NCBI GenBank assembly: GCA_017505635.1
Contig: JAFVOU010000021.1
Location: forward strand, 1-64,000
Length of the DNA stretch: 64,000 nucleotides
Source of the DNA: Oscillospiraceae bacterium
GTDB lineage: Bacteria > Bacillota > Clostridia > Oscillospirales > Ruminococcaceae
Direction: 5' to 3'
Made by a program: the position numbers and the translations under genes. Below the pieces are notes generated by a model that saw only the letters and a list, made by a program, of their open reading frames with translations, had not been told where the DNA came from and did no database searches. This document shows, one piece after another, positions 7,740 through 16,974 of the stretch; within the stretch, counting starts at the first letter, position 1; each line of letters begins with the position of its first letter.

Positions 7740-9119
7740 TTAATCATTTTTGATAGCTGTAAGTGCGCTTATTTTTACTGCCTTATTTGCCGGTATATAA
7801 CCCGAAAGCATGCCCACAAGGCTGGAAAAGCCTATTCCTGCGAGGGCAAGCCACAACGGAATGATGGATACATATGTTTTTGCACCTTCGATAATATTTC
7901 CATACATATCGTAGCTTGGTCCCATCATATTTGTTGCTATGATATTGAGCACAAAGGAAAGCAGATAGCTTATTGCAACACCTGCTACACCGCCGAGAAA
8001 GCCGATGCCTGCCGATTCAACCAGAAACATTGCACGGATATTTTTAATTTCACATCCAAGCACCTTCATAATGCCTATCTCTCTGCGGCGTTCGTATATT
8101 GCCATTGTCATTGTATTGGCAATACTTATTGCCGCAACCAGCAGGGAGATGCTGCCAAGGCCGGCAAGGATAAGCTGTATAGTCTGTGTGGATTTTTTCA
8201 GTTCCTTGATATAACTTGTCGGAGATGAGTAATCATATCCCATTTCCTCAATAGCTGCAAGAACTTCTTCTACATTTTCAATGTCGTCCACCTTTAAAAC
8301 AGCCTGTGAATAGCTTCGCTCTTTATTTTTATCTTCAACTCTTATTTTGTTAACCTTGATATATTCTTCTTCAAGGGCAATAAGGTCATCAATATTCATA
8401 ATAAAGCCGCCGTAGGTTTCGTAACCTTTGTTCCAGTCTTCCTTTACCTTGCCTACTACTTTAATATTTTTTTTAACCTCTTTTGCGTTTTCCTCGTATG
8501 ACTTGACAGAAAGGGTTATTTTATCTTTGTAAACATTTACAAACGGCTTTGGCATAACACCGTTTTCGTCAGGAACAGGCTCCACACGGTTGTTAGGCCA
8601 TTCACGTTTTGGATTATAGAACTGATAATCTACATTCTGGCCCGCAATTACAGTAAAAGCTTTATCCTTTTCCTCGGCATATCTGCCTTCGATAAGCTCG
8701 TAACCGTATTCTTTTATGGCCTCAACGTTCATACCTATAATGTCGCTGCCCTCTCCTATCCAGCAGTTTATCTGATATTTATCATTTTTACCGCCGAATA
8801 TTGTAGCCGAGCCTATATAGTTCGACTGAAACAATGGTGTTGCAACCTTAACGTGTTCCATAGCACCCATCTGTGCTATAACACTGTCTGTAAGCGGTTC
8901 CTGTTCTTCTTCACTGCGCCAGTTATATACAGTTACCTGGGTCAAATCCCCCATTCCCTGCATCATATCTTCAGTGCTTTTATCAATAGCTTCACCTATC
9001 GACATCATCATAACTATAGAACATGTACCGATGACAACACCAAGAACAGTGAGAATAGTTCTGCCCTTGCGCCTTTTAAGATTATCTGTTGAAAGTTTTA
9101 TTAAATCAGATATCCTCAT
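7740..9119 (-). CDS. MacB/FtsX-type ABC transporter permease
   Basis: Membrane subunit of a MacB-like (type VII) ABC system. Layout: an N-terminal transmembrane helix after KRRKGRTILTVLGVVIGTCS, a large extracytoplasmic MacB_PCD-type domain (about residues 50-300), then three FtsX-type helices with the conserved ERRREIGIMKVLGCE between the first two. I chose ATG 9119 because GAGGACGAAG precedes it; the coding region overlaps the end of the upstream gene by 14 bases. Third gene of the unit after an ATPase and a stalked surface protein. Such systems use mechanotransmission to export or extract substrates, or to control cell-wall enzymes. The substrate is unknown. Confidence 0.88.
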   Translation of the reverse strand: MRISDLIKLSTDNLKRRKGRTILTVLGVVIGTCSIVMMMSIGEAIDKSTEDMMQGMGDLTQVTVYNWRSEEEQEPLTDSVIAQMGAMEHVKVATPLFQSNYIGSATIFGGKNDKYQINCWIGEGSDIIGMNVEAIKEYGYELIEGRYAEEKDKAFTVIAGQNVDYQFYNPKREWPNNRVEPVPDENGVMPKPFVNVYKDKITLSVKSYEENAKEVKKNIKVVGKVKEDWNKGYETYGGFIMNIDDLIALEEEYIKVNKIRVEDKNKERSYSQAVLKVDDIENVEEVLAAIEEMGYDYSSPTSYIKELKKSTQTIQLILAGLGSISLLVAAISIANTMTMAIYERRREIGIMKVLGCEIKNIRAMFLVESAGIGFLGGVAGVAISYLLSFVLNIIATNMMGPSYDMYGNIIEGAKTYVSIIPLWLALAGIGFSSLVGMLSGYIPANKAVKISALTAIKND

Positions 9120-11031
9120 CTTCGTCCTCAGCATTTTTCTTTGCTTTGCGTTTCTTTGTGATTATAACAGCCACTACAACTGCCACAACCACAGCTGCCA
9201 CGCCGATTGCAATCCATGGAGTTTTAGCCGGTTCTTCTTCGTAAACAGGTTCATCAATAACAGGTTCATCCCATTCCGGATAATAAGCTTCCATAACCTC
9301 AATGGAAAACTCTTTTTCCATAGTTGACTGCTTGCCCTTTGTGTTTTCGTATGTAACTACAACTTTACCATTGAAAACACCAGGTTCGTCAACAACAAAA
9401 TATATATCCTGAATGCTTTCTGTACCAGGTACTATATTGCCTGCAAAAACAGTCTGTGTACCGTTGAGCTTATCACTGATAAGTTCAATTGTAACATTGT
9501 TGGCGGAAGTTTTGCCCTTGTTGAGGAGATAAACTGTTACGCTGTCTTCTTCCCCTGCTGTAATTGCTTCCATATGTTCGAGCTTGGAAATTTCAAATAT
9601 TGTTTCCTGTTCAACATTGATTGCAATGCTGTGTTCGTCAAAATAACTTCTTCTTTCCCCGCCTACAAATGCTTCGTATTCGTAAATAATATTTACAGGA
9701 AGGCTTGTTACGTCATTTTCAACACCTGTTATAACCAGACTGAAGTTATGATTTATCTGACCGCCTTTTTCAACATCTCCTATAAGTGCCTGGGTATTGC
9801 CGTCTGCAACCGCCATTCCTGCAGGAAGGTCAACACGAACTGAAACGTTTTCCAGTTCCATATATTCTGATGTGTTTGTAGCAACTGTAGCCAGTGTAAA
9901 TGTTCTGTCAATATATGCTGCACCGCCATAGTTTGCACTGTTGAGAATAACCTTTGGTTCCGGAATATTATCTACCGCCTGAGTAACTATCTGTGAAAGT
10001 TCTGTATACGGCAATGTTACAGGTGCCCCTGTATTGTAATCTGTATAGCTTACATCAAATGAAACATCCTGTGAACCACCCTGATATACAACATTGTCAA
10101 AAGTTACCTGATAAGCAAGAATTTTTCTGCCGTTAACAGTACCCACGTTCATAATTTCGTATTTAACATCGCCGTGGTCATTGTTTTTGAATGACCCCTG
10201 TGACATTCTTGCACGCATGATCGGAGCTTCTTTAAGATATGTAACACGGTTATCTATAACATTGAATCTGAGTTTTACTGTGTTGCCAGGATTTACCTGT
10301 GTAAGTTCTTTGCCTGTTGCCTTGTCTGACACCTTGTAACTCTGGATAAAAACATCTTTTGATGCATTTACTTCCAGATTGTTTGGTTTGGCTGTAGGTT
10401 TTGGTGTTGGTGTAGCCGTTGGTTTGGCTGTAGGCTTTGGTGTCGCTGTTGGCTTTGGTGTTGGTGTAGCCGTTGGTTTTGGTGTTGGTGTTGCTGTAGG
10501 CTCTGGTGTTGGTGTTGCTGTAGGAGCCGGTGTAGGTGTAGGCTGAACAATCTGTGTAACTGTGTGTGACAAAGTTTTAAGCGGTACTGCCACAGGCATA
10601 TTTTCTGCACCTGATGTATAGCTTACTTCAAAAGAAAAAACATTGTCGCCGCCGTTGTATGTAAAATCAGCAAAAGACACCTTGTATATGATACCGTCTG
10701 CATCCTTGCTTAAAATATCAACACTTGTTTCTCCGTGAGAAAAAGAACCAGGGACTGCGGAAATGTTTATTCCGATACTGCTGTTTGGTTCTGTACTTTC
10801 ATCACCGAAGCTTATTCTCTGGTCGGAAACTGTTGCTGTAACATTTTTTGCAACACCTTCCTCCAGCATATTGCCGTCCTCTGTTTCAAAACTGATAATA
10901 AAGGCATCACCGTCTGCTTTAGGTTCTGCCGCATATGCAAACATTGCAAACGCAGGCACAATAAATGTAATCATAAGCATAACCGCAAGCAGTATTGCCA
11001 TTATTCTTGCAAATTTTTTACTGTCTTTCAT
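9106..11031 (-). CDS. Secreted, membrane-anchored CARDB-like surface protein with Pro-Thr stalk
   Basis: A 641-residue extracytoplasmic protein with a signal peptide (residues 1-35, ending AFAMFAYAAE), a beta-rich domain (about 40-165), a PTATPTPKP-type stalk (about 168-222), a second copy of the same beta domain (about 225-355), CARDB/NEW3-like beta domains (about 360-580), a transmembrane helix (about 605-625) and a basic-acidic cytoplasmic tail. The two first beta domains resemble each other (both end with TVTQIV or QIVTQAV). It overlaps the upstream ATPase gene by ATGA. By position it replaces the MacA-type adaptor of MacB systems, so it may deliver or sense the substrate; this is inference. 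Confidence 0.8.
   Translation of the reverse strand: MKDSKKFARIMAILLAVMLMITFIVPAFAMFAYAAEPKADGDAFIISFETEDGNMLEEGVAKNVTATVSDQRISFGDESTEPNSSIGINISAVPGSFSHGETSVDILSKDADGIIYKVSFADFTYNGGDNVFSFEVSYTSGAENMPVAVPLKTLSHTVTQIVQPTPTPAPTATPTPEPTATPTPKPTATPTPKPTATPKPTAKPTATPTPKPTAKPNNLEVNASKDVFIQSYKVSDKATGKELTQVNPGNTVKLRFNVIDNRVTYLKEAPIMRARMSQGSFKNNDHGDVKYEIMNVGTVNGRKILAYQVTFDNVVYQGGSQDVSFDVSYTDYNTGAPVTLPYTELSQIVTQAVDNIPEPKVILNSANYGGAAYIDRTFTLATVATNTSEYMELENVSVRVDLPAGMAVADGNTQALIGDVEKGGQINHNFSLVITGVENDVTSLPVNIIYEYEAFVGGERRSYFDEHSIAINVEQETIFEISKLEHMEAITAGEEDSVTVYLLNKGKTSANNVTIELISDKLNGTQTVFAGNIVPGTESIQDIYFVVDEPGVFNGKVVVTYENTKGKQSTMEKEFSIEVMEAYYPEWDEPVIDEPVYEEEPAKTPWIAIGVAAVVVAVVVAVIITKKRKAKKNAEDEDEDI
10385..10550 (-). 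repeat. Tandem coding repeat, Pro-Thr stalk
   Basis: Degenerate tandem units of about 12 bases (and multiples) encoding PTPK, PTAT and PTAK. This is a coding microsatellite whose copy number may vary between strains. Confidence 0.8.
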
Positions 11032-11732
11032 TTTTCTTCCCTTTCAGTATCAATATCAGATTTAGTGTCGTGAACTATATTTCCGTCTACAAGCGTCACT
11101 ATACGTTTTGCTTTTTTTGCAAGTTCATTGTCATGTGTAACCATAACAAAGGTTATATTGTTTTTTTCGGATATTTCTATAAGCATATCCATAACCTGCT
11201 CTGTTGTTTTCGAGTCCAGATTGCCTGTAGGTTCATCGGCAAAAATAACACTTGGTCTGCCGACAAACGCCCTGGCAATACCTACCCTCTGCTGCTGACC
11301 GCCGCTGAGCTCGGTCGGTTTGTGGTTCATTCGGTCCTTCATCTGCATTTCTTTAAGAATTGCACGGGCCTTTTTTTCACGTTCTTTTCTTGGCACACCC
11401 TTGAACATCAAAGGAAATGCAACATTTTCCACCGCAGTAAGTGTAGGCATAAGATTATATGCCTGAAAAATAAAGCCTATATTGTTCTGTCTGAATACAG
11501 CAAGCTTTTTTTCGTCCATTTGGGAGATATTTTCTCCGTTTATTGTCACCGAACCCTTTGTCGGCTTTTCAAGACCTGCCAGCTGATTGAGCAATGTTGA
11601 TTTGCCGCTGCCGGACGTACCCACAATACAGCAGAATTCTCCTTTTTCAATTTCAAGATTTATATTGTCCAGTGCAACAACCTTTTCACCGCCAACCTTA
11701 TAAACCTTTCGCAAATTCTGTACTTTTATCAT
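11028..11732 (-). CDS. MacB/LolD-type ABC transporter ATPase
   Basis: A 234-residue ATPase with Walker A GTSGSGKST, Q-loop in FIFQAYNLMPTLTAVENV, signature LSGGQQQRVGIARAF, Walker B PSVIFADEPTGNLDS and the H-loop VTHD. The motif set and length match the LolD/MacB/FtsE group. First gene of a three-gene unit with overlapping stops and starts (ATPase, stalked surface protein, permease). A 158-base AT-rich gap separates it from the divergent DUF218 gene; a clear promoter was not resolved there. Confidence 0.93.
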   Translation of the reverse strand: MIKVQNLRKVYKVGGEKVVALDNINLEIEKGEFCCIVGTSGSGKSTLLNQLAGLEKPTKGSVTINGENISQMDEKKLAVFRQNNIGFIFQAYNLMPTLTAVENVAFPLMFKGVPRKEREKKARAILKEMQMKDRMNHKPTELSGGQQQRVGIARAFVGRPSVIFADEPTGNLDSKTTEQVMDMLIEISEKNNITFVMVTHDNELAKKAKRIVTLVDGNIVHDTKSDIDTEREEK

Positions 11733-11890
11733 AACTACCTTTTTAACAAAGCACCAATTATATTGACTGCAAATTAATAATATATTACTATTGAAACATA
11801 CAATTTTTGTTTCAGATACAAAAACTATATCTTTTTTATATTATCATATCTGAAAAAATAATCAACAGATTTTAACATCTTATCCGGGAG

Positions 11891-12643
11891 TTGGTAAAAA
11901 TTTCACTTTTATTTTACATTTTATCTGCGCTGTTTTTTATTAACGGTGCGGTTCTTGCAGTCCGCGGAAATGTCACTGTAGGCTTATATATTGTTTTTGG
12001 TTTAAGTATATGCTGTTTTGTATGGGCAAAATTTCATGTGCAGTTATGGCAGCTAACCTCCTGCGGTTTTCTGCTCTGGCTGCGCTGGATTGTGATAGCA
12101 GGCATCGCCGTCTATCTTGCTTTAATGGGGCTTATTTTATCCTATAGCTACACCGATGCAGACTATAGTGAAGATATTGTGATTGTACTGGGTGCAGGGG
12201 TAACCAACGGCAAGGTCAGCAAAGTTCTGCAGAACCGTCTTGACGCATGTATTGATTATTACCATAAAAACAGCAGCATTCACATTGTTGTGGCCGGCGG
12301 CCCTACAAGGCTTAAAGACGGCACCGAAGCTGATGCCATGGCAAAATACCTTGCCGGTCATGGTGTTCCGCAGGATATCATCATACTCGAAGACAAATCA
12401 CAGTCTACCCTTGAAAACTATAAATTTACAAAACAGATTCTCGAATCCCGCAATATATGTCACAACAGCATTGTGTTTGTAACAAACGATTTTCATATCT
12501 ACAGGGCAAAAAAATATGCGGAATACTGCGGTTTCGAAACCGCTCATGCTTTGAGCACAAAAACAGATTTGTTTACCTTTGTACCTGCACTTACACGTGA
12601 AGTGCTTGGAGTTATTGATATGTGGACATTTAAACTGAGATAA
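11891..12643 (+). CDS. DUF218 (YdcF/SanA/ElyC-like) membrane protein
   Basis: A 250-residue protein with three or four N-terminal hydrophobic segments (about 1-90) and a DUF218 domain (about 95-240) with the family marks VLGAGVTNGKVSKVLQNRLD, VVAGGPTRLKDGTEADAMAKYL, ILEDKSQSTLENY and VTNDFHIYRA. Members of this family act in envelope metabolism, possibly on lipid-linked sugars, but the reaction is not settled. The only upstream start that avoids a stop is TTG at 11891, directly after GGGAG, so the true start is uncertain. Its tail is 70 bases before an acyltransferase gene. Confidence 0.8.
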   Translation: MVKISLLFYILSALFFINGAVLAVRGNVTVGLYIVFGLSICCFVWAKFHVQLWQLTSCGFLLWLRWIVIAGIAVYLALMGLILSYSYTDADYSEDIVIVLGAGVTNGKVSKVLQNRLDACIDYYHKNSSIHIVVAGGPTRLKDGTEADAMAKYLAGHGVPQDIIILEDKSQSTLENYKFTKQILESRNICHNSIVFVTNDFHIYRAKKYAEYCGFETAHALSTKTDLFTFVPALTREVLGVIDMWTFKLR

Positions 12644-12648
12644 TTTGT

Positions 12649-12678
12649 TTTACAGGATAAGGATTTATGTGATATAAT
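12649..12678 (+). promoter_or_regulatory. Candidate sigma-A promoter for the MBOAT/SGNH pair
   Basis: TTTACA, 18 bases, TATAAT, with a TG one base before the -10. It lies 36 bases upstream of the acyltransferase start, so the pair can be expressed separately from the DUF218 gene. Confidence 0.55.
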
Positions 12679-12713
12679 AAATATTATCATTCAAGTACGT
12701 GAGGAACTTATAA

Positions 12714-14198
12714 ATGTTATTTAATTCCATTGACTTTATAATATTTTTTCCGATAGTGGTGTTGGTCTATTATATAATTCCACGGAAAATAAGATATATA
12801 TGGCTGCTTGTTGCAAGCTACTATTTTTATATGTCCTGGAACGCACAGTATGCTTTGCTGATACTTTTTTCGACACTTACCACCTGGGCGGCCGGTCTGG
12901 CTGTTGAAAAAGCAGAAAAACAATCATCAAAAAAAATTGCGCTTATACTATGTCTGGTTGTAAATCTCGGCATTCTTTTCACTTTTAAATATCTTAACTT
13001 TTTTATTGACTCTCTCAACGTTTTATTCGACCGTTTCGGCATTCAGATAATCGAAAACAATCTCAGCCTGCTTTTGCCTGTCGGTATCTCATTCTATACT
13101 TTCCAGGCACTTGGCTATATCATTGATGTTTACAGAGGCGAAATAAAGGCAGAAAAAAATCCAATTATGTATGCCCTGTTTGTTTCTTTCTTCCCTCAGC
13201 TTGTTGCCGGGCCTATTGAACGTTCAAAAAACCTTTTGTCTCAGGTGCAGAATCTTCACAATATAAAAGTATGGAACTACAATAATTTTACAAGCGGTTT
13301 TATTACAATGGCCTGGGGTATGTTTATCAAAATGGTTATCGCCGACAGAGTTGCTGTTGTTGTAAACACTGTTTTTGACAGTTTTTATATGTACGGAACC
13401 TTTGCCCTTGCTGCTGCCGCAATTGGATTTGCCCTGCAGATTTACTGTGACTTTATGGGCTATTCCACCATTGCCGTTGGTGCCGCAAAGATGATGGGCT
13501 TTAATCTGATGGAAAACTTCAACACTCCGTATATGGCAAAATCCATTGCCGAATTCTGGAGAAGATGGCACATTTCCTTAAGCACATGGTTCCGCGATTA
13601 TGTATACATCCCTCTTGGCGGCAACAGATGTTCCAAAGCAAGAAGATATTTCAACCTTATGGTTACATTTACCGTAAGTGGTCTGTGGCACGGTGCAAAC
13701 TGGACATTTTTTGTGTGGGGTGTTATTCACGGTATATATCAGATTGTAGGAGATATGACCAAAGCATTCAGGCAGAAAATATACAGCAGATACAATTTCA
13801 AAACCGGAAGTTTCAGCTTTAAGCTTGGACAGGTTCTTACCACCTTTATACTTGTAGACTTTGCCTGGATTTTCTTCCGCGCTGACTCAATTGCAATTGC
13901 TTTTGAATATATTAAAAGAATGTTTACACAGTGGGACCCATGGTCATTCTTCAATGGAGAACTCTATCAGTTGGGTCTCGGCAGATTTGAATTCAACATT
14001 CTTATCGTTTCTGTCGCAATCCTGTTCCTTGCCGAAATGATTCGTTATTTCAGAAAGCAGAGTGTTGCTGAATTTTTAAAAGAACAGTGTCTGCCTTTCA
14101 GATGGGCTGTTGTTATGGGCCTGATTCTTGCATGCATTGTTTACGGCATGTACGGTATTAATTTTGATTCAGCTCAGTTTATTTATTTCCAGTTTTAA
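12714..14198 (+). CDS. MBOAT family O-acyltransferase (AlgI/DltB-like)
   Basis: A polytopic 494-residue membrane enzyme that passes acyl groups across the membrane to a surface polymer. Family motifs are FYTFQALGYIIDVYRG, FFPQLVAGPIER, IAEFWRRWHISLSTWFRDYVYIPLGGNR and SGLWHGANWTFFVWG; the last holds the invariant His thought to be catalytic. ATG follows GAGGAACTTATAA. It lies 17 bases upstream of an SGNH-type partner, the normal pairing in alginate, cellulose and teichoic acid acylation systems. The acceptor is unknown; the exported polysaccharide of the 82-4267 cluster or the cell wall are candidates. Confidence 0.93.
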   Translation: MLFNSIDFIIFFPIVVLVYYIIPRKIRYIWLLVASYYFYMSWNAQYALLILFSTLTTWAAGLAVEKAEKQSSKKIALILCLVVNLGILFTFKYLNFFIDSLNVLFDRFGIQIIENNLSLLLPVGISFYTFQALGYIIDVYRGEIKAEKNPIMYALFVSFFPQLVAGPIERSKNLLSQVQNLHNIKVWNYNNFTSGFITMAWGMFIKMVIADRVAVVVNTVFDSFYMYGTFALAAAAIGFALQIYCDFMGYSTIAVGAAKMMGFNLMENFNTPYMAKSIAEFWRRWHISLSTWFRDYVYIPLGGNRCSKARRYFNLMVTFTVSGLWHGANWTFFVWGVIHGIYQIVGDMTKAFRQKIYSRYNFKTGSFSFKLGQVLTTFILVDFAWIFFRADSIAIAFEYIKRMFTQWDPWSFFNGELYQLGLGRFEFNILIVSVAILFLAEMIRYFRKQSVAEFLKEQCLPFRWAVVMGLILACIVYGMYGINFDSAQFIYFQF

Positions 14199-14215
14199 AA
14201 AGGAATATCAATTAT

Positions 14216-15646
14216 ATGAACAAAAAAATATTTATTTTCAGGGCTGCGAAAATACTGGCTTTCTCCCTGATTTTTATATATCTTTTCAATTGTACATACA
14301 GAGTTTTATCCTGGAAAGAAGGCACCGCGCCTTATACTTCCGCCGCAACAACGCTGTATGAAGAGCTTGATGAGGATATTGTTGATGTTTTGTTTTTGGG
14401 AAGCAGCCACTGCTATTCTTCCATAAACAATGCTCAGCTTTGGGACGAACACGGCATAGGCGCATTTGACATGGTAATTTCCGGTCAGGATATTGCAAGC
14501 AGCTATTACTATATGCGCGAAGTTTTCAAAACACAATCGCCAAAACTTGTATGTGTTGAACTTTACGGTGCTACTTTTGAAAATCACGCTGTTACTGCCA
14601 ACATTTATCGCAATGCTCTTTCTTTTAAATATTCCGACAATTTTGTGAATGCAGTTGATGCGATTGCACCCGAAGAAGAAAAAATGGATTATCTATTGAA
14701 ATGGCCGATAATCCACACAAGATACCGCGAACTTGTTAAAGAAGATTTTATGCCTGCCTCCCCTGCCTATCTCGGCGGTAATGTATCCGAAACTGTGGTT
14801 ACCGACATTGGTGATTTAACTGTTTACAGCGGCAGCGAAACCAAACCTTTGTTAAAATCCAGCGAAGAGTGGATACAGAAAATGGTTGATTTTGCAAAGG
14901 AAAACAATGCTGAAATATGCTTCTTTATTGCGCCTTACGAAACAGATGAAGACACACATAAACAGTTCCGTTATGCTGAGCAGATGCTTAAAAAGCAGAA
15001 TGTTCCTGTTGTAAACTTCTTTGACAAAATTGAAGAAATCGGTCTGGATACACATACTGATTTTGCCGATGAAGGCCATACCAACCGTTATGGTGCTGAA
15101 AAGATAACAGCATATATGGGTAAGTATCTCAAAGACAATTACACTCTCCCGGACAGACGTGGTGACGAAACATATGCCCTGTGGGAAGAAAACAGCACAG
15201 CTTATGAACACAAGATAGCTGCGGAAGAACTTATCCTTTCGGAAAATATGGAAGAATATTTTGAAAATTTATCCAAGCTTGAAAACTGCACTGTTATCAT
15301 AACCTCCAACGGCGACTGCACAGTTAAAGATACAGACATTTCAGGTTACTTCAGGCAGCTTGGTCTTGACCGCACTTTTGCAGTGACAGGCGGTGCCTGT
15401 ATCATAAATGACGGCAATATCGATTATGTGACCAGCGAACAGAATTATTTTCATTATCAGTATGTGGATGACGGTGCTGTTGAAATAAAAGGCACTGAGG
15501 AAGGCAGTCTGATAAACTTCAACCGCGTGGAATACAAAGTTGTGGACAATGGTTTCAATGTTGTTGTTTATGACAATATCCTGCACAAAATTGTTGACTG
15601 TGTCGGATTCAACGCATCCAAAAACTTTGCGGCAAACAGAATATAA
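14216..15646 (+). CDS. Membrane-anchored SGNH-hydrolase-like acyltransferase partner
   Basis: A 476-residue protein with one N-terminal transmembrane segment (about residues 8-26) and an extracytoplasmic SGNH-like domain. The nucleophile motif is FLGSSHCYSSIN (about residues 60-70), and the C-terminal catalytic pair appears as FADEGHTNRYG (about 283-293). By analogy with AlgJ/AlgX and DltD-type partners it would complete transfer of the acyl group brought across by the MBOAT protein. The last 130 residues are a separate region with no family I recognise. It has a strong SD (AAGGAATATC) and ends just before a bidirectional terminator. Confidence 0.82.
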   Translation: MNKKIFIFRAAKILAFSLIFIYLFNCTYRVLSWKEGTAPYTSAATTLYEELDEDIVDVLFLGSSHCYSSINNAQLWDEHGIGAFDMVISGQDIASSYYYMREVFKTQSPKLVCVELYGATFENHAVTANIYRNALSFKYSDNFVNAVDAIAPEEEKMDYLLKWPIIHTRYRELVKEDFMPASPAYLGGNVSETVVTDIGDLTVYSGSETKPLLKSSEEWIQKMVDFAKENNAEICFFIAPYETDEDTHKQFRYAEQMLKKQNVPVVNFFDKIEEIGLDTHTDFADEGHTNRYGAEKITAYMGKYLKDNYTLPDRRGDETYALWEENSTAYEHKIAAEELILSENMEEYFENLSKLENCTVIITSNGDCTVKDTDISGYFRQLGLDRTFAVTGGACIINDGNIDYVTSEQNYFHYQYVDDGAVEIKGTEEGSLINFNRVEYKVVDNGFNVVVYDNILHKIVDCVGFNASKNFAANRI

Positions 15647-15651
15647 AATAA

Positions 15652-15685
15652 AAAAATGCAGATGAATTGTTCATCTGCATTTTTT
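15652..15685. terminator. Bidirectional terminator between the SGNH gene and pyrB
   Basis: Arms AAAAATGCAGATGAA/TTCATCTGCATTTTT around TTG. A-run on the left and T-run on the right serve both converging genes. Confidence 0.9.
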
Positions 15686-15698
15686 ATTTTGTCATTGA

Positions 15699-16781
15699 TC
15701 AGTCTACATACTGGTCACAGAATTTACATCTCACGCGGCCGTTGTCGCCTTTTACAAAGATTGGCATTGTTTCGTCTTCGCTGTTTGTGATACATCTTGC
15801 GTTTTTGCATACACCGCTGTGTTCCACAACCACATCGTGGTCTTCTTCCACTTTGTTTACATCCAGCTTGCCCATACCAAGCAGAGAAAGGATAAGTGCC
15901 ATACGCACATAAACACCGTTGCCTGCCTGTTCAAAATATTTTGCACGTTCGTCATCGTCAACGGCAAGTGTAATTTCGTTTACGCGTGGCAGCGGATGAA
16001 GAACAGCCATTTCTGTTTTGGCAAGTTCCATCTGTACAGGTGTAAGAATATAGCTGCCTTTAAGACGTTCGTATTCTTCGATGTCGTCAAAGCGTTCACG
16101 CTGGATACGTGTCATATACAGAATATCAAGGTTTGGCATTGCTGCGGAAAGGTCGGTAACTTCTTCAAAAGTACATTCGGATTTGGAAAGATATTCTTCA
16201 ATGATGTATCTTGGAATTTCCAGTTCTTTTGGAGAGATAAACACAAAGTGGTTGCCTTTATATCTTGCAAGTGCTTTTACAAGGGAGTGCACTGTTCTGC
16301 CGTATTTAAGGTCACCGCAGAAACCGATAACCAGGTTGTCCAGTCTGCCGTGACGGCGACGGATTGTCATAAGGTCGGTAAGTGTCTGTGTAGGGTGGTG
16401 ATGACCACCGTCACCTGCGTTGATGATTGGCTTTGTGCTGTACTGTGCTGCACGGAATGCTGTGCCGTCTTTTGGGTGACGCATTGCGATGATGTCTGCA
16501 TAGTAATCGATAACACGGATTGTGTCTGCAACACTTTCGCCTTTTGCTGCACTGGAGCTGCTTGCGCTGGAGAAACCAAGCACCTTGCCGCCAAGGCGCA
16601 TCATAGCAGATTCAAAGGAAAGACGTGTTCTTGTACTTGGTTCAAAAAACAAAGTTGCAAGAATTTTGCCGTCACATTTGTGACTGTATTTATCCATATT
16701 GTCACAGATATCGTCTGCGATATCCAGAAGTTCTTCAGTTTCCTGAACAGAGAAATAAAGTGGGTCGATTAAATGTCTCAT
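15699..16781 (-). CDS. pyrB: Aspartate carbamoyltransferase with fused PyrI-like zinc domain
   Basis: Catalyses carbamoyl phosphate plus aspartate to carbamoyl aspartate, the committed step of pyrimidine synthesis. Catalytic motifs are intact: [23 protein letters not shown] (the Ser/Lys loop), [23 protein letters not shown] and [10 protein letters not shown]. Catalytic chains are about 305-310 residues; here an extra 50-residue tail carries Cys325, Cys330, Cys352 and Cys355 (C-x4-C-x21-C-x2-C), which matches the zinc domain of the regulatory chain PyrI but without its nucleotide-binding domain. No separate pyrI is seen here. The zinc domain is the part of PyrI that touches the catalytic chain, so this may be a built-in trimer or assembly interface. 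Confidence 0.95.
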   Translation of the reverse strand: MRHLIDPLYFSVQETEELLDIADDICDNMDKYSHKCDGKILATLFFEPSTRTRLSFESAMMRLGGKVLGFSSASSSSAAKGESVADTIRVIDYYADIIAMRHPKDGTAFRAAQYSTKPIINAGDGGHHHPTQTLTDLMTIRRRHGRLDNLVIGFCGDLKYGRTVHSLVKALARYKGNHFVFISPKELEIPRYIIEEYLSKSECTFEEVTDLSAAMPNLDILYMTRIQRERFDDIEEYERLKGSYILTPVQMELAKTEMAVLHPLPRVNEITLAVDDDERAKYFEQAGNGVYVRMALILSLLGMGKLDVNKVEEDHDVVVEHSGVCKNARCITNSEDETMPIFVKGDNGRVRCKFCDQYVD

Positions 16782-16820
16782 ACTGCCTCCCTGATTTTTG
16801 TAAATTTATTCACTTTTTTA

Positions 16821-16849
16821 ATTTTACCACAAACCTGCCGATAAGTAAA
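16821..16849 (-). promoter_or_regulatory. Candidate pyrB promoter
   Basis: On the minus strand TTTACT, 17 bases, TAAAAT, with TG one base before the -10. About 40 bases before the pyrB ATG. No PyrR attenuator hairpins are visible in the short leader. Confidence 0.5.
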
Positions 16850-16897
16850 TTGAATAATACAAACTTTTATATATATGTGAAAGTTTGCAGAACGCAC

Positions 16898-16926
16898 TTG
16901 ACACGCAGGTCTAATAGTGTTAGACT
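16898..16926 (+). promoter_or_regulatory. Promoter of the blaI-like/M56 operon
   Basis: TTGACA, 17 bases, TAGACT. The -10 hexamer is covered by the first palindromic operator, as expected for repression by the encoded BlaI-type protein. Confidence 0.65.
16909..16925. promoter_or_regulatory. BlaI-type operator 1
   Basis: Perfect palindrome GTCTAA-N5-TTAGAC overlapping the promoter spacer and -10. Half-sites differ from the TACA/TGTA core of classical bla operators, so the specificity is probably private to this regulator. Confidence 0.65.
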
Positions 16927-16933
16927 AAAATCA

Positions 16934-16950
16934 GTTTAACGACATTAGAC
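16934..16950. promoter_or_regulatory. BlaI-type operator 2
   Basis: Near-palindrome GTTTAA-N5-TTAGAC, centred 25 bases after operator 1, between the promoter and the ribosome-binding site. Two spaced sites fit cooperative binding of two dimers. Confidence 0.6.
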
Positions 16951-16974
16951 CAAACTTTAACGGAGGTTTTATAT

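Noticed and set aside
10385..10550. Short regular repeats that might be taken for a CRISPR array
   Set aside because: Units are only about 12 bases, there are no unique spacers, and they are read in frame as a Pro-Thr stalk.
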